From: Rhodospirillales bacterium
GTDB taxonomy: Bacteria > Pseudomonadota > Alphaproteobacteria > Micavibrionales > Micavibrionaceae
Assembly (NCBI GenBank): GCA_023898785.1
Contig: CP060239.1
Location: forward strand, 1,488,001 to 1,552,000
DNA: 64,000 nucleotides
Reading direction: 5' to 3'
In this document: positions 7,232 through 16,155 of the stretch, piece after piece
Layout of the letters: each line of letters starts with the position of its first letter
Numbering within the stretch: position 1 is the first letter of the stretch
Position numbers and translations under genes: made by a program
Notes under the pieces: model-generated
Databases searched by the model: none
The model's input: the letters and a program-made list of their open reading frames with translations, nothing else
Told to the model about the DNA's origin: nothing

Positions 7232-9853
7232 ATGAAATATATCTGGTACGCTTTTCTCGGATTGTTTTCCCTCGGTTTTCTGGGGTTGCTTGTGTGTGTC
7301 GCGGGGGTCCTTTATATCCTGAATTATTATGGTTCCGACCTGCCGGATTATAAGCAGCTGAAAACATATCAGCCGCCGATTGTTACGCGGCTTTATGCCG
7401 GAGATGGTCGGCTGATGGCAGAGTTTGCGCAGGAAAAGCGCATATTTATGCCAATCGAAAAGATTCCTGATCTGGTAAAAAACGCCTTTATTGCTGCGGA
7501 GGATAAGAATTTTTATACGCACCAAGGCGTTGATCCAACGGCAATTGTGCGCGCAGCTTATGTTTACGGCCAGCATTTGATGGGTAAGGATGTCAATGTT
7601 ATTGGCGGGTCAACTATCACACAGCAGGTCGTTAAAAATTTTCTGCTCACCAATGAGCGAAAATTTGAACGCAAAATCCGCGAGGCCATTCTAGCCAGCC
7701 GCATTGAGCGGGCGATGACCAAGGACCAGATCCTTGAGCTTTACCTGAACGAAATTTTCCTAGGGTATCGGGCTTATGGCGTAGCGGCAGCGGGACTGCA
7801 ATATTTCAATAAATCTCTGGATGAACTTAGTGTGGCTGAAGCTGCTTATCTGGCGGGTCTTCCGAAAGCACCAAATAATTATCACCCTACTCGCCATCAT
7901 GATCGCGCAGTTAAGCAGCGCAACGAGGTCATCCGGCGGATGGAAAATAACGGCTTTATTACAGAAGGTCAGGCAGAGCTTGCCAAACTGGCACCGCTGG
8001 AAGTAATCACGCGCGATGAAGATAGGCGGGTCAATGCACCGTATTTTGCTGAAGAAGTGCGCCGCCAGCTGGCCGGGCGTTATGGTGAGGACAGCCTGTA
8101 TCAAGGCGGGCTGGCGGTGCGCACCACGATTGACCCGAAGTTGCAGGAAATTGCCGAGCGCGCTTTGCGCGAGGGGTTGATGGCTTATGATCGCCGTCAT
8201 GGCTACCGTGGGCCGCTCAAAACCGTGACCAATGTCGCAGAATGGAAAAGTAAGCTTGAAGAATTTAAAGCGCCGCAAGGCATTATCGACGGATGGAAAA
8301 TCGCGATTGTTTTGGACGTAGGCAGTGCGCGCGCCGAGATTGGTTTTGAAGACGGGACCAAAGGGACGCTCCCGCTTGACGGCGTAAAATGGGCGCGCAA
8401 GTCCCTGAATGAAGGTTATGCGCTGGGACCGGAAATTACGGCTGTAGATGAAGTGCTCTCCAAGGGCGACATTATTGCCGTTTCACCAATCGACGGCAGC
8501 AAAAATAATTATGTCTTAGAGCAAATTCCGCTGGTCCAAGGGGCAATCATTGCCATGGACCCGCATACAGGTCGCATTTTGGCGATGCAGGGCGGGTGGA
8601 ATTACCATTACGGCAGTTCGGAGTTTAACCGCGCAACGCAGGCCCAGCGTCAGCCCGGTTCCGCGTTTAAGCCGTTTGTTTATCTGGCTGCGCTGGAAAA
8701 TGACTTTACGCCCGCCACGCTGGTTTTAGATGCACCTTTTGTGATTGAAGACCGACCGGGGAATTTCTGGAGCCCGACCAACTATTCAAACGAATATTAC
8801 GGCCCGACTCCTATCCGGGTGGGGGTTGAAAAATCACGAAACCTGATGACGGTGCGCCTTGCCGATTATCTTGGTATGGACACAATCGTGGATTATGCGA
8901 AGCGCTTTGGCATTGATGAGGATATGCCGCCGCTGCTAGCCAATTCTTTGGGCGCAGGTGAAACCACATTGTTAAAATTAACCAGTGCCTATGGCGAGTT
9001 GGTAAATGGCGGGAAAAAGATAGAGCCTTCCTTTATCGACCGCATTCAGGACCGGCGTGGCAAGACCATTTTCCGCCATGATGACCGGCAGTGCCACAAT
9101 TGCGGTGATCTCATTCGCTGGGATTTACAAGAAGCGCCGGAACTTCCTGATCCGCGTGAGCAACTGGTCGATGAGCGCCACGCCTATCAGATTGTTTCGA
9201 TCATGGAAGGCGTTGTCCAGCGCGGGACAGGCGTACGCCTCAAAGAGCTGGAGCGGCCTTTGGCCGGTAAAACCGGGACGACCAATGAATCCAAAGATAC
9301 CTGGTTTATGGGCTTTTCCCCTGATCTGGTTACCGGGGTGTTTGTCGGTTTTGATGAGCCGCGCTCGCTGGGAAAACGCGAAACAGGTTCCTCTGTTGCC
9401 TTGCCCGTGTTTAAAAGCTTTATGGAAGAAGCGCTGGCCGATGAGCCAATTTTGCCGTTTCGGATACCTAACGGCATTCGCAATGTGCAGATTAACGCCG
9501 AAACGGGCGCGCGGGCGCAAATCGGCGATAAAAAGGTGATCTGGGAAGCTTTTACGGTCGGCACAGAGCCGACGCATGACATGTTCATTCTCGATGGTAC
9601 GGGGATTAATCTGTTTACCGGCAATGCGGCCTATTATGATTATGACGCTCAGAGCGATGCTTATAGTCCGGGTAATCCCGGCGGCTATGATCTTGAACCT
9701 TTTCCGCAGGACAACGGCCAGGATGGCGGACTTTATACGCCTGAGGGAACAGCAGCAGGGCAAAACCCGGATCAGCTGCCAAGCAGGCCACCTTACAATC
9801 CCTCGCCAACAACGCCAAGCGAAACCAATGTCGGCACTGGCGGGCTTTATTAG
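7232..9853 (+). CDS. mrcA: Penicillin-binding protein 1A (class A PBP)
   Basis: This bifunctional peptidoglycan synthase is anchored by an N-terminal membrane helix (about residues 5-32). The glycosyltransferase domain carries the catalytic Glu in AAEDKNFYTHQGVD, then GGSTITQQ and KIREAILA. The transpeptidase domain carries the Ser-x-x-Lys motif in PGSAFKPF, SRNLMTVRLA and the KTGTT box. A proline/glycine-rich tail follows. A GTG at 7217 could add five residues, but ATG 7232 begins directly with the membrane anchor. No strong ribosome-binding site is visible for either. The length of 873 residues is typical. An OB-like insert between the two domains (about 330-430) matches PBP1A rather than PBP1B. 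Confidence 0.94.
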   Translation: MKYIWYAFLGLFSLGFLGLLVCVAGVLYILNYYGSDLPDYKQLKTYQPPIVTRLYAGDGRLMAEFAQEKRIFMPIEKIPDLVKNAFIAAEDKNFYTHQGVDPTAIVRAAYVYGQHLMGKDVNVIGGSTITQQVVKNFLLTNERKFERKIREAILASRIERAMTKDQILELYLNEIFLGYRAYGVAAAGLQYFNKSLDELSVAEAAYLAGLPKAPNNYHPTRHHDRAVKQRNEVIRRMENNGFITEGQAELAKLAPLEVITRDEDRRVNAPYFAEEVRRQLAGRYGEDSLYQGGLAVRTTIDPKLQEIAERALREGLMAYDRRHGYRGPLKTVTNVAEWKSKLEEFKAPQGIIDGWKIAIVLDVGSARAEIGFEDGTKGTLPLDGVKWARKSLNEGYALGPEITAVDEVLSKGDIIAVSPIDGSKNNYVLEQIPLVQGAIIAMDPHTGRILAMQGGWNYHYGSSEFNRATQAQRQPGSAFKPFVYLAALENDFTPATLVLDAPFVIEDRPGNFWSPTNYSNEYYGPTPIRVGVEKSRNLMTVRLADYLGMDTIVDYAKRFGIDEDMPPLLANSLGAGETTLLKLTSAYGELVNGGKKIEPSFIDRIQDRRGKTIFRHDDRQCHNCGDLIRWDLQEAPELPDPREQLVDERHAYQIVSIMEGVVQRGTGVRLKELERPLAGKTGTTNESKDTWFMGFSPDLVTGVFVGFDEPRSLGKRETGSSVALPVFKSFMEEALADEPILPFRIPNGIRNVQINAETGARAQIGDKKVIWEAFTVGTEPTHDMFILDGTGINLFTGNAAYYDYDAQSDAYSPGNPGGYDLEPFPQDNGQDGGLYTPEGTAAGQNPDQLPSRPPYNPSPTTPSETNVGTGGLY

Positions 9854-9875
9854 TCATTTTTAGATAAGCTTTTTT

Positions 9876-10625
9876 ATGGGCGAATATAGCAAAGAGCATA
9901 TTTGGATTATAGGCGCCAGCAGCGGTATTGGCCGGGCTTTGGCTATTGAACTGGCAGCGCGGGGCGGAGCGCTTATTTTATCTGCCCGCAATGAAGATGC
10001 TTTAAATAGCCTCAATGATGCGCTTGGCGGGGGGCATCAGGTTATCGCTTTAGATGCCGGCGATCATAAGGCGTTAAGCGCTGCAGCGAAGGCCATTCCA
10101 AAGCTTGATCGCGTTATCTTTATGGCCGCACTATACGCGCCGCACGGTAAAGAGACTAAAGACATCGATTTCATTCACGACATGATCAGGGTCAATCTGG
10201 GCGGCGCGTATAATACCACCAATGCCACCTTGCCGATTTTTGAGAAACAAGGCCACGGGCAGATCGCCTTATGTGGCAGCGTGGCTGGTTATCGCGGGCT
10301 GCCCTATGGTCAGCCTTATTGCGCAACCAAGGCGGCGATGATTAATTATGCCGAGAGCCTTAAAATTGAACTGGAGCCTCACAATATTGATGTGAAGATT
10401 ATCAATCCTGGTTTTGTGCGCACGCCGCTGACTGATAAAAACGATTTTCCCATGCCGATGATGATTGAAGCCGATGCGGCGGCCAAGGTGATTGCCGGAG
10501 ATTTGCGTTCAAAGCGCTTTGAAATTCATTTTCCCAAACGTTTTACCTGGATGATGAAGATCCTATATTTCCTGCCTGCGCCTTTATATTTTTTTGTCGC
10601 ACGAAAAATCGTTTCGAAACTTTGA
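9876..10625 (+). CDS. Short-chain dehydrogenase/reductase
   Basis: This NAD(P)-dependent SDR has GASSGIGRALA (residues 13-23) for dinucleotide binding, the catalytic Ser in GSVAGYRG and YCATKAA (Tyr-x-x-x-Lys), and NPGFVRTPLTD after the active site. The C-terminus is hydrophobic (FLPAPLYFFVARKIV), suggesting membrane association. The substrate cannot be told from sequence. It starts 22 bases after the PBP1A gene and may share its transcript. Confidence 0.9.
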   Translation: MGEYSKEHIWIIGASSGIGRALAIELAARGGALILSARNEDALNSLNDALGGGHQVIALDAGDHKALSAAAKAIPKLDRVIFMAALYAPHGKETKDIDFIHDMIRVNLGGAYNTTNATLPIFEKQGHGQIALCGSVAGYRGLPYGQPYCATKAAMINYAESLKIELEPHNIDVKIINPGFVRTPLTDKNDFPMPMMIEADAAAKVIAGDLRSKRFEIHFPKRFTWMMKILYFLPAPLYFFVARKIVSKL

Positions 10626-10717
10626 AAAAACGCCCTGAAAATCAATGTTTTTGTTCAGGAGTCAAACGGTGATTGACTATAGAAATCATTTTTAGACTAC
10701 GGCGTCTGTCGTGTACG

Positions 10718-11392
10718 ATGTGGAGCATGATTCTCAATAACAAACTCTTTGTATTTGATTGGAATGGGACGCTGCTGGCTGACACGGTGCCAAGCTGGAA
10801 GGCAGGCAATGTCTGCCTCGAATTCTACGGCGCGGAAGCCATCTCGCTCAAAACCCACCGCGAGACCTTTTGCTTTCCGATCATTCCGTTTTATGAGAAA
10901 CACGGCGTTTCGGAAGAAACCGTGCTGGAGCGCCGCGATGAAGGCAATGCGGTGTTTCAGGACACCTATGAGCAACTGGCCGCAGGTGCACGCACCCGCC
11001 ACGGCGCGCGGGATTTGCTGGAGTATCTGAGCGAACAGGGTGCGGAATGCATTATTTTGTCCAATTACATTACCGAGCGGATTGAACGCCATCTGAAGCG
11101 CCTGAATATTGAACACTATTTTTCTTATGTTTCCGCGCATGATTGCAACGGCACGACGATTTTGCAAAGTACAACCAAAGTCTTGCGCCTGCGCGATTAT
11201 ATGAGCGAATCCGGCCATGCTCCGGAAAACACAATCATTATCGGCGATACAATGGAAGAACCGGAGATTGCGCGGGCGCTGGGGATTACCTCAATCGGGA
11301 TTACCGATGGCTATATTTCGCGTGCGCGCTTGCGGCAGGCCGCCCCCGATCACATCGTTCACCGGCTCGATGAAATCGTGAAGTTATTTTAA
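10718..11392 (+). CDS. HAD-superfamily hydrolase
   Basis: Motif I is FDWNGTLLADT at the N-terminus, with the nucleophile Asp followed by Asn instead of the second Asp of DxDGT. Motif II is ILSNY, and motif IV is IIGDTMEEPEIA. A helical cap sits between motifs I and II. The likely role is a phosphatase of the phosphoglycolate-phosphatase type, substrate unknown. The frame is open from a TTG at 10673, but ATG 10718 or 10727 fits motif I better; no clear ribosome-binding site separates these. The 3' end overlaps the convergent next gene by nine bases. Confidence 0.8.
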   Translation: MWSMILNNKLFVFDWNGTLLADTVPSWKAGNVCLEFYGAEAISLKTHRETFCFPIIPFYEKHGVSEETVLERRDEGNAVFQDTYEQLAAGARTRHGARDLLEYLSEQGAECIILSNYITERIERHLKRLNIEHYFSYVSAHDCNGTTILQSTTKVLRLRDYMSESGHAPENTIIIGDTMEEPEIARALGITSIGITDGYISRARLRQAAPDHIVHRLDEIVKLF

Positions 11393-11779
11393 GTGCGGGA
11401 TAAGAAGGTCCTGGACAATGGATTGGACGCCTTCTCTCAGGTCTGTTTCTAAATCCTGGGCTTGGGCTTCGGTGAAGCGCTCTTCTTCTAAACGCTTAAA
11501 GAAACCGTGCACATTGCGATATGCTTCTTGAGCCCAGGCCTCTCCGGCAAGCGGGTATAATTCCCCAAGCCGCTCAGCGCGTTTTTGTTTGCGCCGAACT
11601 TGTTCATTGCTGGGGGTGTGGTATTGCTGGGAGTATTGAGAAAGGGTTATGTCGCTTGGCTCATACCTATTAAAATCTCGCACCGCGACCCAGAAATCCC
11701 GGCCAAGCCTTCCGCCGCCGTCAACAGATTGTGAAACTTCTGCCAGATAATGATTTGCTGCGACTTTTGTTTTACTCAT
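11384..11779 (-). CDS. Conserved-looking protein of unknown function
   Basis: The 131-residue soluble, mostly helical protein is rich in charged residues, with SQSVDGGGRLGRDFWVAVRD near the N-terminus. No signal peptide, membrane segment or known motif was recognised. A good ribosome-binding site (CTGGAG, seven bases before ATG) and coding-like composition support a real gene. It is convergent with the HAD gene and divergent from pheS. Confidence 0.65.
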   Translation of the reverse strand: MSKTKVAANHYLAEVSQSVDGGGRLGRDFWVAVRDFNRYEPSDITLSQYSQQYHTPSNEQVRRKQKRAERLGELYPLAGEAWAQEAYRNVHGFFKRLEEERFTEAQAQDLETDLREGVQSIVQDLLIPHLK

Positions 11780-11867
11780 TTTTTACTCCAGCTTTGAATT
11801 GTGGGACGAATAGACAACATGTGTAACAATATGTCAATAAATAAAACCCTTGGCGCATCAAGACCTT

Positions 11868-11883
11868 GGTGCTAAAAAGCACC
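11868..11883 (+). promoter_or_regulatory. Hairpin directly before the pheS start
   Basis: GGTGCT pairs with AGCACC across an AAAA loop, and the stem ends two bases before the preferred ATG at 11886. No ribosome-binding site is visible, so the stem would occupy the space where one is expected. It may affect initiation. Confidence 0.4.
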
Positions 11884-11885
11884 TC

Positions 11886-12986
11886 ATGACTGATATCAAT
11901 GCATTAAAAACTGAAATCACCAGTGAAATCGAAGCGGCCAGAACCCCTGCAGCGCTGGATGATGTGCGTGTCACCGTACTGGGCAAAAAGGGGCGGATTA
12001 CCGCGCTGATGAAGACGCTGGGCGGTATGGACCCGGAAGAGCGTAAAACCGTCGGCGCCGCGCTCAACGTTCTGAAGGACGAAATCGCCGAGTTGATTAA
12101 ACGTCAGGAAAAGGCCCTGAAGAAACAAGCGCTCGATGAACGTCTGGCCACCGAGACGCTCGATGTGACCTTATCGACCCGCCCTGAACGCAGCGGCAAA
12201 ATCCACCCGATTTCGCAAACTATGGAAGAAATGGTCGGTATTTTCGGGGCCATGGGCTTTAGCGTTGCCGAAGGCCCGGATATCGAAGATGACTGGCATA
12301 ATTTTACGGCGCTGAACTTCCCGCCTGGCCACCCGGCCCGCGAAATGCAAGATACATTCTTCCTGCCCGAAGACCCGAGCGAAGAAGGTGAGTTGGCCAA
12401 AAAACTTTTGCGTACCCATACGTCCGCCGTGCAGATCCGCCATATGAAAGATAATGAACCACCCTATAAGATCGTGTGTTTTGGGCGGACCTACCGTTCC
12501 GATTACGACATGACCCACTCACCGATGTTCCACCAGATGGAAGGGCTGTATATCGACAAAAACGTTACCATGGCGCATCTGAAAGGCTGCCTGACTGATT
12601 TCGTGCGCAGCTATTTCAAAATGGATGATCTACCGGTGCGATTCCGTCCATCCTTCTTCCCGTTTGTGGAACCGGGTGCGGAAGTCGATATCGGCTATAT
12701 CAAAAAGCCCGATGGTGGAATTAAGCTCGGCAAAGCCCCCGATGGGCAAGAACAAAAATGGATGGAAGTGCTGGGCGCCGGTATGGTGCACCCCAATGTC
12801 CTGAAAAACTGCAGCGTGGATGCGGATGTTTATCAAGGCTTTGCGTTCGGCATGGGCATTGAACGCCTGACGATGCTCAAATACGGCATTCCTGACTTGC
12901 GCACCTTTTTTGAATGCGATACGCGCTGGCTTGCGCATTATGGCTTTGATCCGCTGGACCGGCCTAATAATTCCACACGTTCATAA
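11886..12986 (+). CDS. pheS: Phenylalanyl-tRNA synthetase alpha subunit
   Basis: This is the catalytic class II subunit that charges tRNA-Phe. The N-terminal coiled coil spans about residues 1-90; the catalytic core includes FHQMEGLYID (motif 2 region), RFRPSFFPFVEPGAEVD and the motif 3 stretch GFAFGMGIERLTML near the C-terminus. The ATG at 11886 (MTDINAL) fits the family start; an upstream TTG at 11850 would add 12 residues. The 366-residue length is normal. Its partner pheT is not adjacent but lies 3.2 kb downstream, which is unusual. Confidence 0.96.
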   Translation: MTDINALKTEITSEIEAARTPAALDDVRVTVLGKKGRITALMKTLGGMDPEERKTVGAALNVLKDEIAELIKRQEKALKKQALDERLATETLDVTLSTRPERSGKIHPISQTMEEMVGIFGAMGFSVAEGPDIEDDWHNFTALNFPPGHPAREMQDTFFLPEDPSEEGELAKKLLRTHTSAVQIRHMKDNEPPYKIVCFGRTYRSDYDMTHSPMFHQMEGLYIDKNVTMAHLKGCLTDFVRSYFKMDDLPVRFRPSFFPFVEPGAEVDIGYIKKPDGGIKLGKAPDGQEQKWMEVLGAGMVHPNVLKNCSVDADVYQGFAFGMGIERLTMLKYGIPDLRTFFECDTRWLAHYGFDPLDRPNNSTRS

Positions 12987-13000
12987 AGGGCTGGCCCATT

Positions 13001-13438
13001 ATGGCTGTAAAAATCCGCGCCATAGAAAACCGTGATTTTCCTGACTGGCTGCCGCTGTGGAATGGCAACAATCTCGGCATGCGTGATGAAGCGGTGACAT
13101 CAGAGACCTGGAGCCGCCTGATCGATCCGAATTCCAAAGTCTGCGGACTGGTCGCGGAAAAAGACGGCGCGCTTGTTGGCCTTGTTCATTACATCCTCCA
13201 TCCCACCACCGGTAGCTTGCATGACGTATGTTATATGCAGGATGTTTTCGTCTCCCCTGACGCACGCCGGGAAGGCATCGCCAAAAAATTGATTACCTAC
13301 ATCAGCCAGATCGGCAAGCGCGAAAAATGGGCGCGCATCTATTGGCTGGCCGAAAGCAATAATGCCGCCGCGCAAAGCCTTTACCGGGCGCTCGGCCAAA
13401 AGCTTGATTTCACCTTACATGTCATGAAACTGGATTAG
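13001..13438 (+). CDS. GNAT-family N-acetyltransferase
   Basis: The 145-residue single-domain acetyltransferase has the acetyl-CoA loop in FVSPDARREGIAKKL (about residues 87-101) and the C-terminal GNAT strand region WLAESNNAAAQSLYRALG. The substrate is unknown. It starts 14 bases after pheS in the same direction and is probably co-transcribed. Its end overlaps the next minus-strand gene by four bases. Confidence 0.88.
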   Translation: MAVKIRAIENRDFPDWLPLWNGNNLGMRDEAVTSETWSRLIDPNSKVCGLVAEKDGALVGLVHYILHPTTGSLHDVCYMQDVFVSPDARREGIAKKLITYISQIGKREKWARIYWLAESNNAAAQSLYRALGQKLDFTLHVMKLD

Positions 13439-14574
13439 GCGAGCCGCACAACGGGAGTGGTTGACGGTGTTGCTTTCGGTTCTCCCGGCGCTGCGTCCGG
13501 CACGGGATTGCCGTGGGCTTCCTTAAATTCTTCTTTCGTTGCACCTTTTTCTATTTTTGCCGCCTCTTGTGCATAATGCGTTGCCCTGTCTTCATCATAG
13601 CCTTGTTGTGCCTCTGATACAGGTTTAACACCCTGCATATGTTTTTGCAGATCTTCGAGGCTTATATTTTGCGGCAAATTATTCTTTGCAATATATTGCG
13701 CGGCTGCAGCCATGGTTTTTTGTCCCCACTTGCCGTCATCATTCACGCCTAGAACACGCTGCATTTCTTTGACCTGATTGGAATCTAAATCCCGTAAATA
13801 ATCACGCGGACCGTCAATTTTACTGATACGTGCCAAAATCCCGGTCTGGTTTCCCTCCGTTGGCGGCACGGGTTGAGTTTGAGGCTTGGTTTGTCCACCA
13901 GCTGGCGGCAAAGGTTCTGCCTTTATAACCGGCGGCGGTTTGGCCGGAAATGTTTTTGCACCGAAATCCTGCGTTGTTTCCTGTTGACGTTCTTGAGAAG
14001 CTGTTGGTTTTTCAGAAGGACCGGTTTTTGCTTTTGGATTGGCTTGGCGCTCAAGCCCTTGATTAACCAATCTTAAAGCCTCTTCCAACGGTTTCTTATA
14101 AGCCGGAATCTGATGAATTTTGTGCTCAAGCAAAGTTTCGAGCATTTTACGGTCTTCTACGGAAAAATTCTCTCCGTTAAGAACTTTTTGTTCGGCATCC
14201 TTGGCAATCTTCTGAGCCCAATACAGAGGTAAAGAGCCATCTTCACGCGTGATCTTTTCCAAATTCTGAATTAGCGGTTCTGCTGTTTTCTGCGGCGGAT
14301 GGGCAGGCGGTTCTTTATAAATGAATTTGTCCAAAACCTCGGGTTGGAGATATGGATTGGCCGCAGCGATCATTTCCTGATCTGCAGAATTAAATGCGCC
14401 ATGTCCGGAAACAAATACTTTGAATTGTTCAGCCGTTTCGTAAGTCAGCGGTTTTCCGTTGAGAAATTTTGCAACTTCAGAACGCGCCAGTACGTCCTCA
14501 CCGAACCTAAAATCTTTGGTTCCTCGTGCCCCGTTATTCACAAAGCCCATTCCGGCTGGTTGTCTCGTTCCCAT
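13435..14574 (-). CDS. Unknown protein with a peptidoglycan-binding-like repeat
   Basis: This 379-residue protein has no signal peptide. Residues about 1-190 are helical and charged; a Pro/Lys/Gln-rich linker follows; then the segment MQRVLGVNDDGKWGQKTMAAA (about 285-305) has the form of a PG_binding_1 repeat (short helix, DGxxGxxT). The C-terminal tail is Pro/Thr-rich. It lies 54 bases downstream of a larger protein with the same type of repeat, in the same direction, so the two probably form an operon. The function is not known; the lack of an export signal argues against a simple cell-wall enzyme unless another secretion route is used. Confidence 0.65.
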   Translation of the reverse strand: MGTRQPAGMGFVNNGARGTKDFRFGEDVLARSEVAKFLNGKPLTYETAEQFKVFVSGHGAFNSADQEMIAAANPYLQPEVLDKFIYKEPPAHPPQKTAEPLIQNLEKITREDGSLPLYWAQKIAKDAEQKVLNGENFSVEDRKMLETLLEHKIHQIPAYKKPLEEALRLVNQGLERQANPKAKTGPSEKPTASQERQQETTQDFGAKTFPAKPPPVIKAEPLPPAGGQTKPQTQPVPPTEGNQTGILARISKIDGPRDYLRDLDSNQVKEMQRVLGVNDDGKWGQKTMAAAAQYIAKNNLPQNISLEDLQKHMQGVKPVSEAQQGYDEDRATHYAQEAAKIEKGATKEEFKEAHGNPVPDAAPGEPKATPSTTPVVRLA

Positions 14575-14628
14575 TCCCGTTATCTTTTCATACTCAAATG
14601 CGCCAATCCCTTTGTCAGTTTTTGGTCT

Positions 14629-15948
14629 TTAAACCGGTCTCATAGGACCACCACCAGTTCCTGCCGGAGGTAGATTTTGTTGACCCTGTGGCGGTTCCAC
14701 GGGCTCGCCTGTTGCGGCCCAGGTTGATAGTTCGTCAACCGGCGCAGGTTCTCGTTTCTCCCCGGCGACTTCAGGCTTTTCATCGTCTGAACCAAAGAGG
14801 CTTCCTGCTGCATTTTTAAAGGCTACCCAGAGCGACGGCGCGTTTGGGTCGTAGCGATTTTGTTTATCCGGATCCATACCGCCGGTCATGATGCGTATAT
14901 GTTCATCAATGGCGGAAAGCTTTGGCTCTTGAACAGATTTCTGCTCTTTTGGCTTCGGCGCTTCCGGTTCTTGTTTGTCGGCGAGGCTTGCTGCTACGGT
15001 AAAGCGTTCTGTTGTGGTTGTTGAGGGAGCCTGAACAACTTTAACATCAGCTTTTTGAGCTTGGACCGCCGCGATTTTCTGATCCAGACGTGCTGTAAAC
15101 TCGGGCGTGATTTTCCCATCTACTTCCATTCCCAAGGCTTTTTGTGCTATTTCTACCGCTTTCTTCGTTTTTGGACCGGCTATCCCATCATCACCTTCAG
15201 GGTTTTTGCTGGTCGCCAGGTCAAACCCTGTAATAACGCCTAGCTCCTTTAAGCTGTTCAGGCCACGCTGCACCTTTGCCACTTCGCTTGAGCTGGGTTG
15301 CTTTGGTGCTACAGGCGCCACGACTGGCGGCGTTACTAATGCAGGTCCTTCCGGTGCCCTCACGGCATTATTTTCTTCCGCTTGTGCATCCGATTGCTTC
15401 ATAGCAGCAGCTATCGCCGCCGCATCATAAGCTGGCTCTTCCGGCGGCGCGAAGGCGACTTTATAGGCATTATCTACAGCTAAGTTATTGGCAGCAGATA
15501 TCTCTTTATATTCTTTGATTTCATCTTCTGTCAGTCTCTTCAGTGATTCATTGTAAGGGGTAAATGGTAATATTGGCGTTTGGGTCAGAATTTGAATACT
15601 GTTATCCGCCGCTTTCAAAGCTAGGGCGCTCAGAGCAATCATTTTGGAATCGCCTGAAGCTATACTGGTTTCTAATGCTTTTGCCAAGGGCGTGAGAATT
15701 TCTTCTTGAAGATCATCAAGATCAACACCGTTGTTCATTAGATTTTCCATGTCTTCGTCGATCCATGCAGAAAGATGGCTTTGCATGCTCGCGATGATGG
15801 CGTCTGCATTTTCCTTCAATTCCGCAAGTATGAGCGCGTCTGCGCTAGAATCCGGGCCACTTGCACCGGAATTCTTGGGTTCAAAGACAAAACCGGCATT
15901 TTTTTTGTCGAGCTCTATTGAAAAGTTGTTGCCTGTATATATCGCCAT
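14629..15948 (-). CDS. Unknown protein with a peptidoglycan-binding-like domain
   Basis: This 439-residue protein has no signal peptide. Residues about 40-190 are predicted helical and acidic. The central segment VQRGLNSLKELG ... DGIAGPKTKKAVEIAQ ... VDGKITPEFTARL (about 225-292) looks like one to two PG_binding_1 units. The rest is Pro/Glu/Ala-rich and ends GTGGGPMRPV. It is the first gene of a two-gene minus-strand unit, with the 379-residue protein downstream, and both interrupt the normal pheS-pheT pairing. It may be an exported or structural protein using a non-Sec route; this is inference only. Confidence 0.65.
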   Translation of the reverse strand: MAIYTGNNFSIELDKKNAGFVFEPKNSGASGPDSSADALILAELKENADAIIASMQSHLSAWIDEDMENLMNNGVDLDDLQEEILTPLAKALETSIASGDSKMIALSALALKAADNSIQILTQTPILPFTPYNESLKRLTEDEIKEYKEISAANNLAVDNAYKVAFAPPEEPAYDAAAIAAAMKQSDAQAEENNAVRAPEGPALVTPPVVAPVAPKQPSSSEVAKVQRGLNSLKELGVITGFDLATSKNPEGDDGIAGPKTKKAVEIAQKALGMEVDGKITPEFTARLDQKIAAVQAQKADVKVVQAPSTTTTERFTVAASLADKQEPEAPKPKEQKSVQEPKLSAIDEHIRIMTGGMDPDKQNRYDPNAPSLWVAFKNAAGSLFGSDDEKPEVAGEKREPAPVDELSTWAATGEPVEPPQGQQNLPPAGTGGGPMRPV

Positions 15949-16155
15949 GGTTACACCCTCGTTTTTTAATGCCTTGTTGTTTTTATGCGGCCTTATTCTT
16001 CTTTGATGATCGGCCGCTTTTTCCGCTCGTTGTCATAAACTTTAAATTGAAACCCTTAATATTTGATTAATTTTGAGTGATAACACCCTCAAATGCTTGT
16101 ATTCCTCGGCATATCGGTTAAAAATGCATTCCTTAAAGATAAGAAAGCCTTAATT

